Part shown: piece after piece, positions 4,902-5,864 of the stretch
Layout of the letters: each line of letters opens with the position of its first letter
Numbering within the stretch: the stretch's first letter is position 1
Origin: JANQLU01 sp964434955
Lineage (GTDB): Bacteria; Planctomycetota; Planctomycetia; Pirellulales; Pirellulaceae
Direction of reading: 5' to 3'
Length of the DNA: 5,864 bases
NCBI GenBank assembly: GCA_964434955.1
Contig: CAYSXI010000255.1
Location: 1-5,864 of the forward strand
Notes under the pieces: model-generated
Database searches by the model: none
What the model saw: the letters and a program-made list of their open reading frames with translations, nothing else
Told to the model about the DNA's origin: nothing
Translations under genes and position numbers: made by a program

Positions 4902-5864
4902 ATGAAAGAACCGATTATCAGCGTCTCCGGACTTCGAGGCATCATTGGTGAAAGTCTCGATCCGGTGTTGGCGATTCGATACGTCACGGCTTTTGCTCAA
5001 GAGATTCCTGGCGGGCCCATCTTGGTGACGCGTGATGGACGTGCCACGGGCTCCATGCTTGCCGACGCGATTTGCGCGGGACTTCAGTCCGTCGGGCGGG
5101 ATGTGATTTATGCGGATGTGGCTTCCACACCGACGGCTGGCATTCTGGTTCGTGAACTCGGAGCGGCAGGTGGTGTTCAAGTGTCTGCGAGTCACAATCC
5201 GCCGCCTTACAACGGGATCAAACTCTTTGCTGAATCTGGCCGAGTGATCGATGCGGCGGCCGGACAAAACGTGATCGACCGATACCATGCGAACACTCCG
5301 GCCTTGGTGGCGCACGATCAAATCGGGCAACGAACGAATTTGGAGGACACGACGTCGAAGCATCTCGAATTGGTACTCGCGACAGTCGACGTGGAAGCGA
5401 TTCGAGCCAAGAAATTCAAAGTCGTTCTCGATAGTAATCATGGTGCGGGAAGCCGGCTGGGCGAAAAGCTTTTGCGGGAACTCGGCACCGAGTTTCAAAT
5501 CCTCGGGGGTGAGGCAAACGGGCAGTTTGCTCATCCGCCCGAACCGACAGAAGCCAACCTGCAGTCGGTCGTTGAGAAAGCAAAGGCCTTTGGCGCGGAT
5601 GTCGTTTTCTGCCAGGATCCGGATGCGGATCGATTGGCTGTCATCGACGAGCACGGAAGATACATTGGGGAAGAATACACTCTGGCGATAACGCTTCGCC
5701 ATCGGCTCAAGTCAGCTGCGGGGCCGGTTGTGGTCAATTGTGCAACGAGCCGGATGTCGGCCGATTTGGCGGCGGAAAAGAATTGCGACTTTGTGCTGAG
5801 TGCCGTCGGTGAAGCCAATGTGACAAACAAGATGATTGCGTTGGACGCCGTGTACGGTGGCGAG
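4902..5864 (+). CDS. glmM: GlmM-like phosphoglucosamine mutase, 3' end beyond window
   Basis: The frame is open for 321 codons from ATG 4902 to the window edge. GlmM proteins are about 445-460 residues, so roughly 70 percent is present. The enzyme converts glucosamine-6-phosphate to glucosamine-1-phosphate in the cytosol, feeding UDP-GlcNAc, peptidoglycan and lipopolysaccharide synthesis. Visible signatures are SGLRGI (9-14), VSASHNPPPYNGIK with catalytic Ser 97, and the Mg-binding DPDADR (Asp 239, 241, 243). AVGEANVTNKM (301-311) follows the pattern I recall for archaeal, Bacteroidetes and planctomycete GlmM-like proteins. The sequence ends at YGGE, where the sugar-binding GGEGNGG motif would begin, and the phosphate-binding loop lies outside. 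The related phosphomannomutase/phosphoglucomutase (ManB) function cannot be excluded. A weak GAAGAAA lies before the start. It is transcribed away from the neighbouring, distantly homologous mutase. Confidence 0.9.
   Translation, partial: MKEPIISVSGLRGIIGESLDPVLAIRYVTAFAQEIPGGPILVTRDGRATGSMLADAICAGLQSVGRDVIYADVASTPTAGILVRELGAAGGVQVSASHNPPPYNGIKLFAESGRVIDAAAGQNVIDRYHANTPALVAHDQIGQRTNLEDTTSKHLELVLATVDVEAIRAKKFKVVLDSNHGAGSRLGEKLLRELGTEFQILGGEANGQFAHPPEPTEANLQSVVEKAKAFGADVVFCQDPDADRLAVIDEHGRYIGEEYTLAITLRHRLKSAAGPVVVNCATSRMSADLAAEKNCDFVLSAVGEANVTNKMIALDAVYGGE

Noticed and set aside
4772..4987. 72-residue N-terminal extension of the reverse mutase, open to ATG 4987
   Set aside because: The extra residues show no mutase features, would overlap the start of glmM on the other strand by 86 bp, and leave no room for promoters. 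ATG 4771 gives a normal family length and N-terminus.
4881..5702. 273-codon reverse ORF opposite glmM
   Set aside because: It lies antisense to clearly coding glmM sequence, and its translation is Arg/Ser-rich without domains, as expected of a shadow frame.

Overview
The window most likely comes from a planctomycete, probably of the Pirellulaceae/Pirellulales type. This is inferred from protein character: a short-form UvrC, a GlmM-like protein opening with an ISVSGLRGI-type N-terminus, and a degenerate site-2-protease-like membrane protein with an acidic tail. No marker gene settles the taxonomy. Gene density is ordinary. Shine-Dalgarno sequences are weak or absent before every start, and I see no mobile element, CRISPR array, tRNA or rRNA.

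Layout, left to right. Positions 1-281 hold no gene I can support, only a short TTTGCACA inverted repeat. Positions 282-1406 (+) encode a six-helix membrane protein that looks like an M50/site-2 protease whose HExxH zinc motif has been lost. It converges on uvrC (-), 34 bp away. The uvrC reading frame is split: 1772-2842 encodes the GIY-YIG, cysteine-cluster and UVR parts plus the first catalytic Asp, and 1441-1779 encodes the rest of the RNase H-like nuclease in another phase. The break fits loss of one GT from a GTGT run. Even when rejoined (about 467 residues), the protein lacks the tandem HhH domain and roughly 115 residues between the UVR domain and the nuclease. The 99-bp gap upstream of uvrC contains a strong nested inverted repeat that would fold next to the uvrC start codon.

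Positions 2942-4771 (-) encode a 609-residue phosphoglucomutase/phosphopentomutase-type phospho-sugar mutase. A 130-bp divergent intergenic region separates it from a second member of the same superfamily, a GlmM-like phosphoglucosamine mutase (4902 to the window edge, +), cut off after 321 codons.

The two mutases would act at the entry to glucose-1-phosphate/glycogen and UDP-GlcNAc/cell-envelope metabolism respectively. uvrC lies downstream of the first mutase on the same strand and could be cotranscribed with it, but nothing links their functions. The points most worth following are the split, minimal UvrC, the structured uvrC leader and the protease-dead membrane protein. I found no clear undescribed multi-gene system.
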